The position numbers were made by a program, and so were the translations under genes. Positions 1-9,249 of a DNA stretch of 64,000 nt are shown piece after piece. Numbering within the stretch: position 1 is the first letter of the stretch; each line of letters opens with the position of its first letter. The notes beneath the pieces are model-generated. The model saw nothing but the letters and a program-made list of their open reading frames with translations, was not told where the DNA came from and searched no databases. Origin of the DNA: Chromobacterium alkanivorans (GTDB taxonomy: Bacteria > Pseudomonadota > Gammaproteobacteria > Burkholderiales > Chromobacteriaceae); the NCBI RefSeq assembly GCF_016937655.1, contig NZ_JAFHKL010000006.1, forward strand, positions 186,001 to 250,000, in the 5' to 3' direction.

Positions 1-1053
1 CGCGCGCCGCCACAATTCGGCGAACAGCAGCGCGCAGCCCGGCAGCATGGGCAGCGAGTAGGGGAAGATGATGTTGCCGGACAGGGTGAAGAACAGCAGG
101 GTCATCAGCGTCCACAGCGCCAGGTAGAGCAGCCAGCCGTCGTCGTCGCGGCAGAGCCGCGGCAATTTGGCGCCGTGGCGGAGCAGCCAGGCCAGCATGG
201 CCAGGGACCAGGGGAAGATGGCCGCCAGCGCGTACAGCCAGATCATGCCGCGCGGCGTGGCGTGGGCGAAGCCGTATTTGTCGCCTTTCCAGCCGGCGTC
301 CAGGAAGCGGCTGACGTGCTCGCCCATAATGAAGTAATCGAGGAAGCCCGGGGTGCGCAGCTCGGCCAGCGCGTACCAGGGCGCGGCGACGGCGAACATC
401 AGCAGGGTGCCGCTGATCCACGGCAGCTTGCGCCACAGCGCCAGCCACTGCATGCGCAGCAACACCCAGAAGAAGATGGGCATGCCCACCAGCACGATGG
501 CCAGCGGGCCCTTGGCCAGCAGGCCGAGGCCGAGGCCGACGAAGAAGACGTAGCCCCAGCCGCGGCTGCCGCGCGTCAGCGCGTGCCAGAAGGCGGCCTG
601 GCTCAGCGTCACGCAGAACAGCAGCGCCGGGTCGGTCATCACCGTGCCGGCGGCGCCGAGGAAGAGCAGGCCGCTGGCCAGGATCAGCGCGGCGGCCATG
701 GCGGCTTCGCCGCCGCTGCGCTTGCGCATCAGGTGGGCGCTGAGGCCCAGGGTGGCGACGGCCAGCAACAGCGAGGGCAGGCGCGCGGCGATTTCATTGA
801 CGCCGAACAGGCCCATGCCGGCGGCGGACAGCCAGCTGGACAAGGGCGGCTTGGCCCAGAACGGGATGCCGTAATCGTGCCACAGCGTCACCCAGTTGCC
901 GGTTTCCAGCATCTTGCGGGCGATTTCGCCGTAGCGCGCCTCGGTGGTGTCTGTGAGCGGGATCACCCACATGCCGACGAGGCGGAGCAGCAATAGCAGC
1001 AGCAGGACGACGACGGCGCCTTGCTGCCAGCGGGGGAGACTTATTCTTTTCAT
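1..1053 (-). CDS. ArnT/PMT-like membrane glycosyltransferase (GT-39/83 type), C-terminus outside window
   Basis: An open reading frame reads leftward from an ATG at 1053 and is still open at base 1, giving the first 351 residues. It starts with a hydrophobic helix (about residues 13-31) followed by TDTTEARYGEIAR (33-45), the acidic first loop typical of ArnT-type lipid-linked sugar transferases, then a WAKPPLSSW segment and many further membrane helices. Family members move a sugar from an undecaprenyl or dolichyl carrier to lipid A or protein at the outer face of the inner membrane; the acceptor here cannot be told. No strong ribosome binding site precedes the ATG. It is separated from the peptide transporter gene by a terminator, so it probably has its own promoter. 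Confidence 0.85.
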   Translation of the reverse strand, partial: MKRISLPRWQQGAVVVLLLLLLLRLVGMWVIPLTDTTEARYGEIARKMLETGNWVTLWHDYGIPFWAKPPLSSWLSAAGMGLFGVNEIAARLPSLLLAVATLGLSAHLMRKRSGGEAAMAAALILASGLLFLGAAGTVMTDPALLFCVTLSQAAFWHALTRGSRGWGYVFFVGLGLGLLAKGPLAIVLVGMPIFFWVLLRMQWLALWRKLPWISGTLLMFAVAAPWYALAELRTPGFLDYFIMGEHVSRFLDAGWKGDKYGFAHATPRGMIWLYALAAIFPWSLAMLAWLLRHGAKLPRLCRDDDGWLLYLALWTLMTLLFFTLSGNIIFPYSLPMLPGCALLFAELWRRA

Positions 1054-1164
1054 TCGGGACGAAGGCCGTCGGCGCGCGCGGGCGCGGCGGCGAGTAAGGG
1101 CCAGGATCTGGAAGCCCCGTATGATAAAGCCTTTTCCCCGCTCTGTGTTGACCGGGGAGGGCGC

Positions 1165-1189
1165 AAAAAAAGCCGGCGCTCGCCGGCTT
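1165..1189 (-). terminator. Rho-independent terminator of the POT transporter gene
   Basis: On the minus strand a perfect hairpin (AAGCCGGCG / CGCCGGCTT) is followed by seven T residues, about 40 nt after the stop codon of the POT transporter. Confidence 0.8.
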
Positions 1190-1231
1190 GCTGCGCGGCC
1201 GGGCAGGGCGCCCGGCCGGCGACGCTTGGCC

Positions 1232-2608
<1,377 letters not shown>

Positions 2609-3004
2609 AGATTATTTCCTTGTGTGACTTGAGTGACACCACTTGAACGAGCAAGGTCGAGTGAGGGTGTTGTTTTAGTTTTTACTTGCCTTGGATTTTG
2701 TAGGCAATTTTTGATAATAACTAGTAAATGTTTGTATGTGAAAATTTTTTAATCTTTATTGCCATACAATCGGTATTTATAGAGTAAATGCGTCACTAAC
2801 TGTCTTCATTTGGCATATTTATTTGTAAGCAAAATGACAGGGACGCGTCGTGGCTTCGTATTTGGGCTATTGTCGAAAATCCCGTTGGGAGAAGGGTTTA
2901 AGCATGTCTGCGGGCGAACGGGCGAGCGCCGGACGCTTGGGGGCGCGGCGAGTCGGCGCTGAGGCAAAACAGCAACACTTGCCGGAGGGGCGGCGGGGGC
3001 GGGC
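2609..3004. other. Intergenic region, A+T-rich promoter region of the POT gene
   Basis: No convincing gene. Bases about 2660-2850 are strikingly A+T-rich for this chromosome and lie directly upstream of the leftward POT transporter gene, so they probably contain its promoter. The rest up to 3004 is G+C-rich sequence between that promoter and the terminator of the next leftward gene. Confidence 0.6.
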
Positions 3005-3032
3005 AAAGAAAAAGCCCTGCGGGAAGCAGGGC
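3005..3032 (-). terminator. Terminator at the end of ccoG-ccoH-ybaY-like unit
   Basis: On the minus strand GCCCTGC / GCAGGGC forms a hairpin with a five-base loop followed by TTTTTCTTT, 23 nt after the stop of the YbaY-like gene. Confidence 0.8.
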
Positions 3033-3055
3033 CGGGAGGCGGAGCGTTTCGGCGT

Positions 3056-3475
3056 TTAGTTGCCGCCGACGGCGTCCAGCCGCAGCTGCGGATGTTCGGC
3101 GGCGCCGGCGCTCAGCACCTCGGTCTGGCGGCTGCTGTTGTAGCGCAGTTCGCCGTTCACGAAGATCTGGCCTTCCACCACGTAGCGGCCGTCGGGCTTG
3201 ATCGCCTGCTTGTCGTAGCACAGCGAGAAGTCGGCCGGAATGCTGCGCGGCTTTTCCAGGATCTGTTCGGCCAGCAGTTGCGGCGGCGCGTCCTGGCGGC
3301 TTTGATCCAGTAGACGGACTTTGACCAGCACGTCCTTGGCCTGGGGCAGCGTGGCGCTCTGTTGCGGCGCGATGGTGCCGCTGAGGTAGGCGGGCACGAA
3401 GCCGCCGGCGTGGGCGACGCTCAAGGCCAGGCTCAAGGCCAGCGCGGGCAGGGAAAGGGTCAGTCGTTTCATCAT
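3056..3475 (-). CDS. YbaY-type (YscW domain) exported protein
   Basis: A 139-residue protein with a clear signal peptide (basic start MMKRLTLSL, hydrophobic core, cleavage near AHA). The mature part has the features of the YbaY/YscW domain family: a beta-rich module with VKVRLLDQS, then FSLCYD and RYVVEGQIFV. Members are small envelope proteins of unknown function. The ATG at 3475 overlaps the stop codon of ccoH (ATGA), so translation is probably coupled; a second ATG follows directly at 3472. The position at the end of the cbb3 assembly genes is unusual, because ccoI/ccoS often sit there. A role in oxidase maturation would be speculation. Confidence 0.72.
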   Translation of the reverse strand: MMKRLTLSLPALALSLALSVAHAGGFVPAYLSGTIAPQQSATLPQAKDVLVKVRLLDQSRQDAPPQLLAEQILEKPRSIPADFSLCYDKQAIKPDGRYVVEGQIFVNGELRYNSSRQTEVLSAGAAEHPQLRLDAVGGN

Positions 3476-4002
3476 CAGTCCACCGGCTCCAGATTGGGGT
3501 GGCCGAGCGAGACGGTCTGGCCCTCGGCTGGCTTCCATTCGCCTTGCAGCCGCCATTGCTTGGCCTGGTCTTCCAGCAGGATATACCAGTGGTTGGCCTT
3601 GACCGGCACCGCCGGCAGCACGGCCTGGTAGAGGTTGGGGCCGGCCTGGCGCATTTCCACCTGCTGGTCGAAGTCGTCCTGGGCCGGATGCACCATGCGC
3701 ATGGTGATGGCGGCGGGCAGCGCCACCTTGCTGGTGGTGATCAGCCGCAGCGTGCGCTGGTCCGAACCCACCATCAGCTGCGCGCTCAAGCCCATATTGG
3801 AGGCTTGCTTGTCGCGGCGCAGCTCCATATTGATGGCCTTGCCCTTCTTGTAATAGTCGTCGGTGACCAGTCCGTCGTCGGTGCGGATCGCCGTGGCGAG
3901 GAACATCACGCCGACGATGACGGACACCAGCGGAATGCCGAACAGAATCCAGGGCCAGGGCTCGCGGTACCAGGGGCGCGGAGCGGAGTGGGTGTGCTGC
4001 AT
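3475..4002 (-). CDS. ccoH: CcoH/FixH cytochrome cbb3 oxidase assembly protein
   Basis: A 175-residue protein with one N-terminal membrane helix (about residues 17-38) followed by DDYYKKGKAINMELRRD, the FixH family hallmark, and a periplasmic beta domain. FixH/CcoH helps assemble cbb3 oxidase, probably by contacting CcoP and the copper-delivery system. It lies 3 bp after ccoG and shares its stop with the start of the YbaY-like gene, so the three form one unit. The tail WKPAEGQTVSLG is hydrophilic. Confidence 0.88.
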   Translation of the reverse strand: MQHTHSAPRPWYREPWPWILFGIPLVSVIVGVMFLATAIRTDDGLVTDDYYKKGKAINMELRRDKQASNMGLSAQLMVGSDQRTLRLITTSKVALPAAITMRMVHPAQDDFDQQVEMRQAGPNLYQAVLPAVPVKANHWYILLEDQAKQWRLQGEWKPAEGQTVSLGHPNLEPVD

Positions 4003-4005
4003 GTA

Positions 4006-5457
4006 TTACTCTCCGATGAAGCTGGACTTCTCTTCCACTTGCAGGGAAGGGTGGTTGATGGACTGGATCAGGAAGCGGATTTCATGGCTGCCTTTGGTCG
4101 CGTACTGCGGATCGGCCTGCACGTGGACGGTGACGTCGGTGTTGCCGGTGGCGGCAACGGCGATGTCGCCGCGGTCGGCCTGCACTTTCAGGCCGGGCAA
4201 GCCCGATGCTGTGATCCTGAAATGCTGATTCTGTTCCGTAGTATTGATAATTTTAATGATATAGGTGTTTTCCAGCCAGCCGGCGTCGGTTTCGCGCACC
4301 AGCGAAGCGCGGTCGCGGATCACGTCCACCTTGAACGGTTTGCGCATCCACATGGAGCCGATGGCGGTGGCGATGACGACGGCGAGAACCAGGGTGTACA
4401 ACACCACGCGCGGGCGCTTGAGCCGGGAGGCGATGGCTTTTTCCGGATATTTGCCTTCCAGCGCGTTCTCGGTGGTGTAGCGGATCAGGCCGCGCGGATA
4501 GGCCATTTTGTCCATCACCTCGTCGCAGGCGTCGATGCAGGCGGCGCAGCCTATGCACTCGTACTGCAGGCCGTTGCGGATGTCGATGCCCACCGGACAG
4601 ACTTGCACGCAGATGCTGCAGTTGATGCAGGCGCCCAGGCCCTGTTCCTTCGGGTCGCTGCCTTTCTTGCGCGCGCCGCGCGGCTCGCCGCGTTTCTCGT
4701 CATAGGAGATGATCAGGGTGTCGGCGTCGAACATCACGCTCTGGAAGCGCGCGTACGGGCACATGTATTTGCACACCTGCTCGCGCATGAAGTTGGCCAG
4801 CAGATAGGTGAAGCCGGCGTAGAAGAACATCCAGAACGCTTCCCAGGGCCCGTAGTCGAAGCGCGGCGCGGCGGCGACCAGGTCGCGGATCGGCGTGAAA
4901 TAGCCCACCAGGGTGAAGCCGGTCCACAGTGAAAACAGAATCATCAAGCCGTGCTTGGTGAACTTGAGGCGGAATTTGCGCAAGCTCATCGGCGACTTGT
5001 CCAGCTTGATGCGCTTGTTGCGGTCGCCTTCCACCCATTGCTCTATCCACAGCATGATTTCGGTGTAGACCGTCTGCGGACAGGAATAACCGCACCACAG
5101 CCGGCCGGCGATGGTGGTCCAGGTGAACAGGGCGAAGGCGCAGCACATCAGCAGCGCGGCCAGATAGACGAAGTCTTGAGGCCAGATGGTGAGGCCGAAC
5201 AGGTAGAACTTGCGTTCGATCAGATCGAAATGCAGCGCCTGGCGCCCGTTCCAGCTCAGCCAGGGCAGGCCGAGGAAGACCAGTTGGGTGCCGATGACGA
5301 AGAGCACGCGCAGATTGTTGAACAGGCCTTTGACGGCGCGCGGATAGATCTTGGTATGCGACTCGTACAGAGAAACGGTCTCGGTGGCGTCGGGCTGCGG
5401 GCCGGCCTGGCGCGGCGGTTCTACCTTGATCGGGATTTCCTTGAGCGAATCGGACAT
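4006..5457 (-). CDS. ccoG: CcoG/FixG/RdxA membrane ferredoxin for cbb3 oxidase assembly
   Basis: The 483-residue protein has several membrane helices in its N-terminal half with the motif WCGYSCPQT, two ferredoxin clusters (CINCSICVQVCP near residue 276 and CIGCAACIDAC about 30 residues on), and a C-terminal IgG-like periplasmic domain (FixG_C). CcoG is a Cu(II) reductase that supplies Cu(I) during cbb3 assembly. The start at 5457 is chosen because GAGAAGGA lies just upstream; an in-frame ATG 15 codons earlier lacks this. It begins a ccoG-ccoH-ybaY unit separated from ccoP by a terminator and a long palindrome. Confidence 0.93.
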   Translation of the reverse strand: MSDSLKEIPIKVEPPRQAGPQPDATETVSLYESHTKIYPRAVKGLFNNLRVLFVIGTQLVFLGLPWLSWNGRQALHFDLIERKFYLFGLTIWPQDFVYLAALLMCCAFALFTWTTIAGRLWCGYSCPQTVYTEIMLWIEQWVEGDRNKRIKLDKSPMSLRKFRLKFTKHGLMILFSLWTGFTLVGYFTPIRDLVAAAPRFDYGPWEAFWMFFYAGFTYLLANFMREQVCKYMCPYARFQSVMFDADTLIISYDEKRGEPRGARKKGSDPKEQGLGACINCSICVQVCPVGIDIRNGLQYECIGCAACIDACDEVMDKMAYPRGLIRYTTENALEGKYPEKAIASRLKRPRVVLYTLVLAVVIATAIGSMWMRKPFKVDVIRDRASLVRETDAGWLENTYIIKIINTTEQNQHFRITASGLPGLKVQADRGDIAVAATGNTDVTVHVQADPQYATKGSHEIRFLIQSINHPSLQVEEKSSFIGE

Positions 5458-5532
5458 GGGCGTTTCCTTCTCTGCGGATTTGGCCAAGGCCATGCGGGGC
5501 ATGGACTTGGCGAAATGCGCGGCTGCGTCGGA

Positions 5533-5568
5533 GCGAAGATGTTATATGAAATCATATAACATCTTCGC
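5533..5568. promoter_or_regulatory. 36-bp palindrome in the ccoP-ccoG gap, candidate operator
   Basis: Two perfectly complementary 17-bp arms (5533-5549 and 5552-5568) flank a two-base AA centre. No T-run follows on either strand, so it is not a simple terminator. It lies 76 bp upstream of the ccoG start, after the ccoP terminator, where a promoter for ccoGH is expected. Outer ends AAGATG / CATCTT resemble the ends of NsrR sites and the AT-rich core resembles ArsR-family sites, but the spacing fits neither consensus exactly. Confidence 0.6.
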
Positions 5569-5570
5569 GA

Positions 5571-5598
5571 AAGAATACTGCCCGCATCAGCGGGCAGT
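5571..5598 (-). terminator. Terminator after ccoP
   Basis: On the minus strand ACTGCCCGC / GCGGGCAGT (loop TGAT) is followed by ATTCTTT, 15 nt after the ccoP stop codon. It would end most of the ccoNOQP transcript before ccoG. Confidence 0.7.
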
Positions 5599-5612
5599 AG
5601 ATCGGTACCGGT

Positions 5613-6530
5613 TTATTGCGGCGCTTTGGGGTTGTTGGACAAGCCCCAGACGTAAGCGGTCAACAGATGCACCTTGCCTTCACCCAGGAAGTCTTTCCAG
5701 GCCGGCATCTGGTTGTTGCGGCCGTTGGTGATGGTTTCGATGATGGTTTTCTCGCTGCCGCCGTACAGCCAGTTGTTGTCGGTCAGGTTGGGCGCGCCCA
5801 GCTGCGGGTTGCCCTTGCCGTCCGGACCGTGGCAGGCGATACAGACCGTGGCGAAGGTTTCCTTGCCGCGCGCGGCGCGCTCCGCGTCATGCTTGCGCTT
5901 GGACAGCGACAGCACGTAGTTGGCCACGTCCTTGACCTTTTCCTCGCCGAACGCCGCGCCCCAGGCCGGCATCTGGCCGTGACGGCCTTCGGAGATGGTG
6001 GTGTGGATGGTCTTGATGTCGCCGCCCCACAGCCACTTGTTGTCGGTCAGGTTGGGGAAGCCCTTGGCGCCGCGGGCGTCGGAGCCGTGGCACTGCACGC
6101 AGTAGGTCTGGAACAGGCGCTTGCCCATTTCCTGAGCCTTGGGGTCGGCGGCCACGGCCTTGACGTCCTGCTTCAGGAATTGGTCGTACAGCGGCTGATA
6201 CTTGGCTTCCGCTTGCGCGCGCTCCTTCTTGTACTGGTCTACCGAGGTCCAGCCGAACACGCCCTTCCAGGTGCCGAGGCCCGGGTACAGGATCAGGTAG
6301 ACCACGGCGAAGGCCAGGGTCACGTAGAACATCAGCATCCACCAGCGCGGCAGCGGGTGGTTGTACTCGGAGAGGTCGCCGTCCCACACGTGGCCGGTGA
6401 TCTCAACCTGTTCGCCCTTTTGCACCTTGATCTTGGATTGCGAAAACACCAGATAGGTCAGCCAGACGAGGCCGCCCAGCACGATCGCGGTGATCCAGAT
6501 GTTCCAGAATTCGCTCACGAAATCACTCAT
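5613..6530 (-). CDS. ccoP: Cytochrome cbb3 oxidase subunit CcoP (dihaem c)
   Basis: A 305-residue subunit with an N-terminal helix pair (about residues 10-30 and 64-83) joined by the conserved DGDLSEYNHPLPRWW stretch, then two class I cytochrome c domains with haem motifs CVQCH (144-148) and CIACH (230-234), each followed by a QMPAW methionine ligand segment. CcoP passes electrons from soluble cytochromes to CcoO and CcoN. Two helices mark the longer CcoP type. Its ATG overlaps the ccoQ stop (ATGA). Confidence 0.97.
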   Translation of the reverse strand: MSDFVSEFWNIWITAIVLGGLVWLTYLVFSQSKIKVQKGEQVEITGHVWDGDLSEYNHPLPRWWMLMFYVTLAFAVVYLILYPGLGTWKGVFGWTSVDQYKKERAQAEAKYQPLYDQFLKQDVKAVAADPKAQEMGKRLFQTYCVQCHGSDARGAKGFPNLTDNKWLWGGDIKTIHTTISEGRHGQMPAWGAAFGEEKVKDVANYVLSLSKRKHDAERAARGKETFATVCIACHGPDGKGNPQLGAPNLTDNNWLYGGSEKTIIETITNGRNNQMPAWKDFLGEGKVHLLTAYVWGLSNNPKAPQ

Positions 6531-6718
6531 TTTTTTGCTCCGTTGGAAGCTTGGTCTTGTTCCGCTTCCTGCACCTTGTCGTCGTCGAGGAAGGGCAGGT
6601 TGGCCGCGTCCTCATACCGGTTCTTGGAGCGCTTGCTGTAGGCGATGCCCAGCACCACGATGAAGAATGCAAAGCACACTACCGTGAACAGCGAGCGTCC
6701 GATGGTTACCCAGTCCAT
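6527..6718 (-). CDS. ccoQ: Cytochrome cbb3 oxidase small subunit CcoQ
   Basis: A 63-residue protein with one membrane helix (about residues 8-27) and a short charged tail starting YSKRSKNRYEDAA, typical of CcoQ/FixQ, which stabilises the cbb3 complex. It sits 3 bp after ccoO and overlaps ccoP by four bases, as in most cco operons. Confidence 0.94.
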   Translation of the reverse strand: MDWVTIGRSLFTVVCFAFFIVVLGIAYSKRSKNRYEDAANLPFLDDDKVQEAEQDQASNGAKK

Positions 6719-6721
6719 GGC

Positions 6722-7336
6722 TTAACGAACGTTCTTCAAGGCAAGGCCCAGGCCTTGCAGGTAAGCGACCAGCACGTCCATTTCCGACTTGCCTTCCACC
6801 TGGGCCTTGGCCTCGGCGATGTCTTTGTCGGTATAGGGAACGCCCACCAGGCGCAGCGCCTTCATCTTGGTCGGCACGATGTCGGCGTCGGCCAGATTCT
6901 TGGCCAGCCACGGGAAGGCCGGCATATTGGACTCGGGAACCACGTCGCGCGGGTTGATCAGGTGCACGCGGTGCCATTCGTCGGAGTAGCGGGCGCCCAC
7001 GCGGGCCAGGTCAGGACCGGTGCGCTTGGAGCCCCACAGGAAGGGGTGGTCGTACACCGACTCGCCGGCCACGGAGTAGTGGCCGTAGCGTTCGGTTTCG
7101 GCGCGGAACGGACGGATCATCTGGGTGTGGCAGGTGTGGCAGCCTTCGCGGATGTAGATGTCGCGGCCTGCCAGCTGCACGGCGGTGTAGGGCTTGACGC
7201 CCGCCACCGGCTGAGTGGTCGATTTCTGGAAGGCCAGCGGCAGGATTTCCACCAGGCCGGCCACGCTGACGACCAGCAGGGTGAACACGATCAGATAGCC
7301 GACGTGTTCTTCGATCAGTTTTTGTATCTTATCCAT
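6722..7336 (-). CDS. ccoO: Cytochrome cbb3 oxidase subunit CcoO (monohaem c)
   Basis: A 204-residue protein with an N-terminal membrane anchor (about residues 13-33), haem motif CHTCH at 66-70, then [16 protein letters not shown] and a downstream SNMPAFPWL methionine ligand region, all CcoO hallmarks. It accepts electrons from CcoP and passes them to the CcoN catalytic centre. The gene starts 16 bp after ccoN. Confidence 0.97.
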   Translation of the reverse strand: MDKIQKLIEEHVGYLIVFTLLVVSVAGLVEILPLAFQKSTTQPVAGVKPYTAVQLAGRDIYIREGCHTCHTQMIRPFRAETERYGHYSVAGESVYDHPFLWGSKRTGPDLARVGARYSDEWHRVHLINPRDVVPESNMPAFPWLAKNLADADIVPTKMKALRLVGVPYTDKDIAEAKAQVEGKSEMDVLVAYLQGLGLALKNVR

Positions 7337-7352
7337 GATGTTTCCTTGCGCC

Positions 7353-8777
7353 TCAATGAGCGTGGGCGGTGATGGCCGGGATCTTGGCGTCTACGGCACG
7401 GCCCGCGGTTACGGTGCGGAAGGTGTTGTAGGCCATCAGGAACATGCCGAGCAGGTACAGGAAGCCGCCGAGCAGACGCACGAAGTGGTACGGATAGGTG
7501 GCCTTGACCGCCTCGACGAAGGCGTAGGTCAGGGTGCCGTCCGGGTTCAGCGCGCGCCACATCAGGCCCTGGGTCACGCCGGAAATCCACAGCGCGGCGA
7601 TGTACAGCACCACGCCGACGGTGGCGAGCCAGAAGTGAGCCTCGACCAGCTTCAGGCTGATCATGGATTCGCGGCCGAACAGGCGCGGAATCAGGTAGTA
7701 CATGGAACCGATGGTGATGAAGCCCACCCAGCCCAGCGCGCCGGAGTGCACGTGGCCGATGGTCCAGTCGGTGTAGTGGGACAAGGCGTTGACGGTCTTG
7801 ATCGACATCATCGGGCCTTCGAAGGTGGACATGCCGTAGAAGGACAGCGACACCACCAGGAACTTCAGCACTGGGTCGGTGCGCAGCTTATGCCAGGCGC
7901 CCGACAGGGTCATGATGCCGTTGATCATGCCGCCCCAGCTCGGAGCCAGCAGCACCAGGGAGAACACCATGCCCACGGACTGGGTCCAGTCGGGCAGGCT
8001 GGTGTAGTGCAGGTGGTGAGGACCCGCCCACATATAGGTGAAGATCAGCGCCCAGAAGTGGACCACGGACAGGCGGTAGGAGTAAACCGGACGGCCGGCC
8101 TGTTTCGGGATGAAGTAGTACATCATGCCCAGGAAGGCGGCGGTCAGGAAGAAGCCCACGGCGTTGTGGCCGTACCACCATTGCACCATGGCGTCCACGG
8201 CGCCGGAGTAGGCGGAGTAGGATTTCCACAGCGACACCGGCACGAAGGCGGAGTTGACGATGTGCAGCAAGGCCACGGCCAGGATGAAGGCGCCGTAGAA
8301 CCAGTTGGCCACGTAGATGTGCTTGACCTTGCGGATGGCGATGGTGCCGAAGAAAACGATGGCGTAAACAACCCAGATCACCGCGATCAGCAGTTTGATC
8401 GGCCATTCCAGTTCGGCGTATTCCTTGCTGGTGGTCAGGCCCAGCGGCAAGGTGATGGCGGCCAGCACGATCACCAGCTGCCAGCCCCAGAAGGTGAAGG
8501 CGGCGAGCTTGTCGGAGATCAGCCGGACGTTACAGGTACGCTGCACCACGTAGTAGGAGGTGGCGAACAGGCCGCAGCCGCCGAAGGCGAAGATGACCGC
8601 ATTGGTGTGCAGCGGGCGCAGGCGGCCGAAGTGGAACCAGGGGCCGAAGTTCAATTCGGGCCAGACCAGTTGGGCCGCAATGATGACGCCCACCAACATG
8701 CCGACAATGCCCCACACGACGGTCATGATGGCAAATTGGCGCACCACCTTATAGTTATAAGTGGATTGCGTTTCCAT
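7353..8777 (-). CDS. ccoN: Cytochrome cbb3 oxidase catalytic subunit CcoN
   Basis: A 474-residue, 12-helix haem-copper oxidase subunit. It has the CcoN features [13 protein letters not shown] near residue 57, [14 protein letters not shown] and HHLHY around the copper site, and [12 protein letters not shown] near the end. It reduces oxygen at haem b3-CuB with high affinity and pumps protons; cbb3 enzymes serve low-oxygen growth. It is the first gene of ccoNOQP. The ATG is preceded by TTGGAGAA about 12 bases upstream. CRP/FNR-type dyads in the upstream gap suggest oxygen or NO control. Confidence 0.97.
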   Translation of the reverse strand: METQSTYNYKVVRQFAIMTVVWGIVGMLVGVIIAAQLVWPELNFGPWFHFGRLRPLHTNAVIFAFGGCGLFATSYYVVQRTCNVRLISDKLAAFTFWGWQLVIVLAAITLPLGLTTSKEYAELEWPIKLLIAVIWVVYAIVFFGTIAIRKVKHIYVANWFYGAFILAVALLHIVNSAFVPVSLWKSYSAYSGAVDAMVQWWYGHNAVGFFLTAAFLGMMYYFIPKQAGRPVYSYRLSVVHFWALIFTYMWAGPHHLHYTSLPDWTQSVGMVFSLVLLAPSWGGMINGIMTLSGAWHKLRTDPVLKFLVVSLSFYGMSTFEGPMMSIKTVNALSHYTDWTIGHVHSGALGWVGFITIGSMYYLIPRLFGRESMISLKLVEAHFWLATVGVVLYIAALWISGVTQGLMWRALNPDGTLTYAFVEAVKATYPYHFVRLLGGFLYLLGMFLMAYNTFRTVTAGRAVDAKIPAITAHAH

Positions 8778-8921
8778 TTAGGGTTTTCTCCAAGGTTGCT
8801 AACTCAGAACGTGACATATCTAATCGGCGGCTTGAAGTCCGGGATACTGTCCCCATCTGTACTGATGTGACTGTATCCAGACGAAGCCGCAGGGAAAACG
8901 ACTTTTATTAAAATCAAGCGC

Positions 8922-8935
8922 TTGACCCAGATCGC
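8922..8935. promoter_or_regulatory. Weak FNR-like site upstream of ccoN
   Basis: TTGACCCAGATCGC matches TTGAT-N4-ATCAA at 7 of 10 positions. It lies about 150 bp upstream of the ccoN ATG and is followed, in the ccoN direction, by the AT-rich TAATAAAAGT (8910-8901) that could be part of a -10 region. The spacing is not ideal. Confidence 0.4.
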
Positions 8936-8972
8936 AGCGGTACTGATGTCTGTATTAGCAGTTCATCCCGTA

Positions 8973-8986
8973 TTGCGACAGCGCAA
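8973..8986. promoter_or_regulatory. Perfect TTGCG-N4-CGCAA dyad, CRP/FNR-superfamily type
   Basis: TTGCGACAGCGCAA is a perfect 5-4-5 dyad, extending to ATTGCG/CGCAAT. Spacing and outer bases match CRP/FNR-family sites; this half-site is like those described for NnrR-type nitric oxide regulators. It lies about 200 bp upstream of ccoN. Confidence 0.45.
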
Positions 8987-9161
8987 TTTCCCCATTTAGT
9001 TAACCCGGCATTCTAAATCAATTACCCATATCGGGCCAGTTTGGACGGCCGGGGGATGTCGCTTTCCCATTTGTCTTTATTTATGTCTCAAGCGAGCGTG
9101 ACAGTTCTTGCAAATACTGTTGCTACTGACCGAGATTGTATTGTCTGGCGGCCCAGCCTTC

Positions 9162-9175
9162 TTGACCTGGATCAA
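9162..9175. promoter_or_regulatory. FNR-like site (9 of 10 consensus positions)
   Basis: TTGACCTGGATCAA differs from TTGAT-N4-ATCAA by one base. It is about 75 bp upstream of the M61 peptidase ATG and nearly 390 bp from ccoN, so it is better placed to act on the peptidase gene. Confidence 0.5.
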
Positions 9176-9249
9176 GATGTCATAAAACGCAGCGTTTCCC
9201 CGCGGCAAGTGCTAAAATCAGAAGGTTTTGCAACGATTGCAGGCAGATC

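Larger units (their letters stand above)
8778..9249. other. Divergent intergenic region between ccoN and the M61 peptidase gene
   Basis: No gene is supported here. The stretch separates leftward ccoN from a rightward peptidase gene and should contain both promoters. It holds three CRP/FNR-type dyads, listed separately. A 70-codon rightward frame at 9041-9253 has no recognisable features and runs into the peptidase start, so it was not called. Confidence 0.7.

Noticed and set aside
175-996. Long plus-strand frame of 273 codons
   Set aside because: Its Gln/Ala/Gly/His-rich translation is the antisense of the ArnT-like gene on the minus strand, which has a clear family match and membrane helices.
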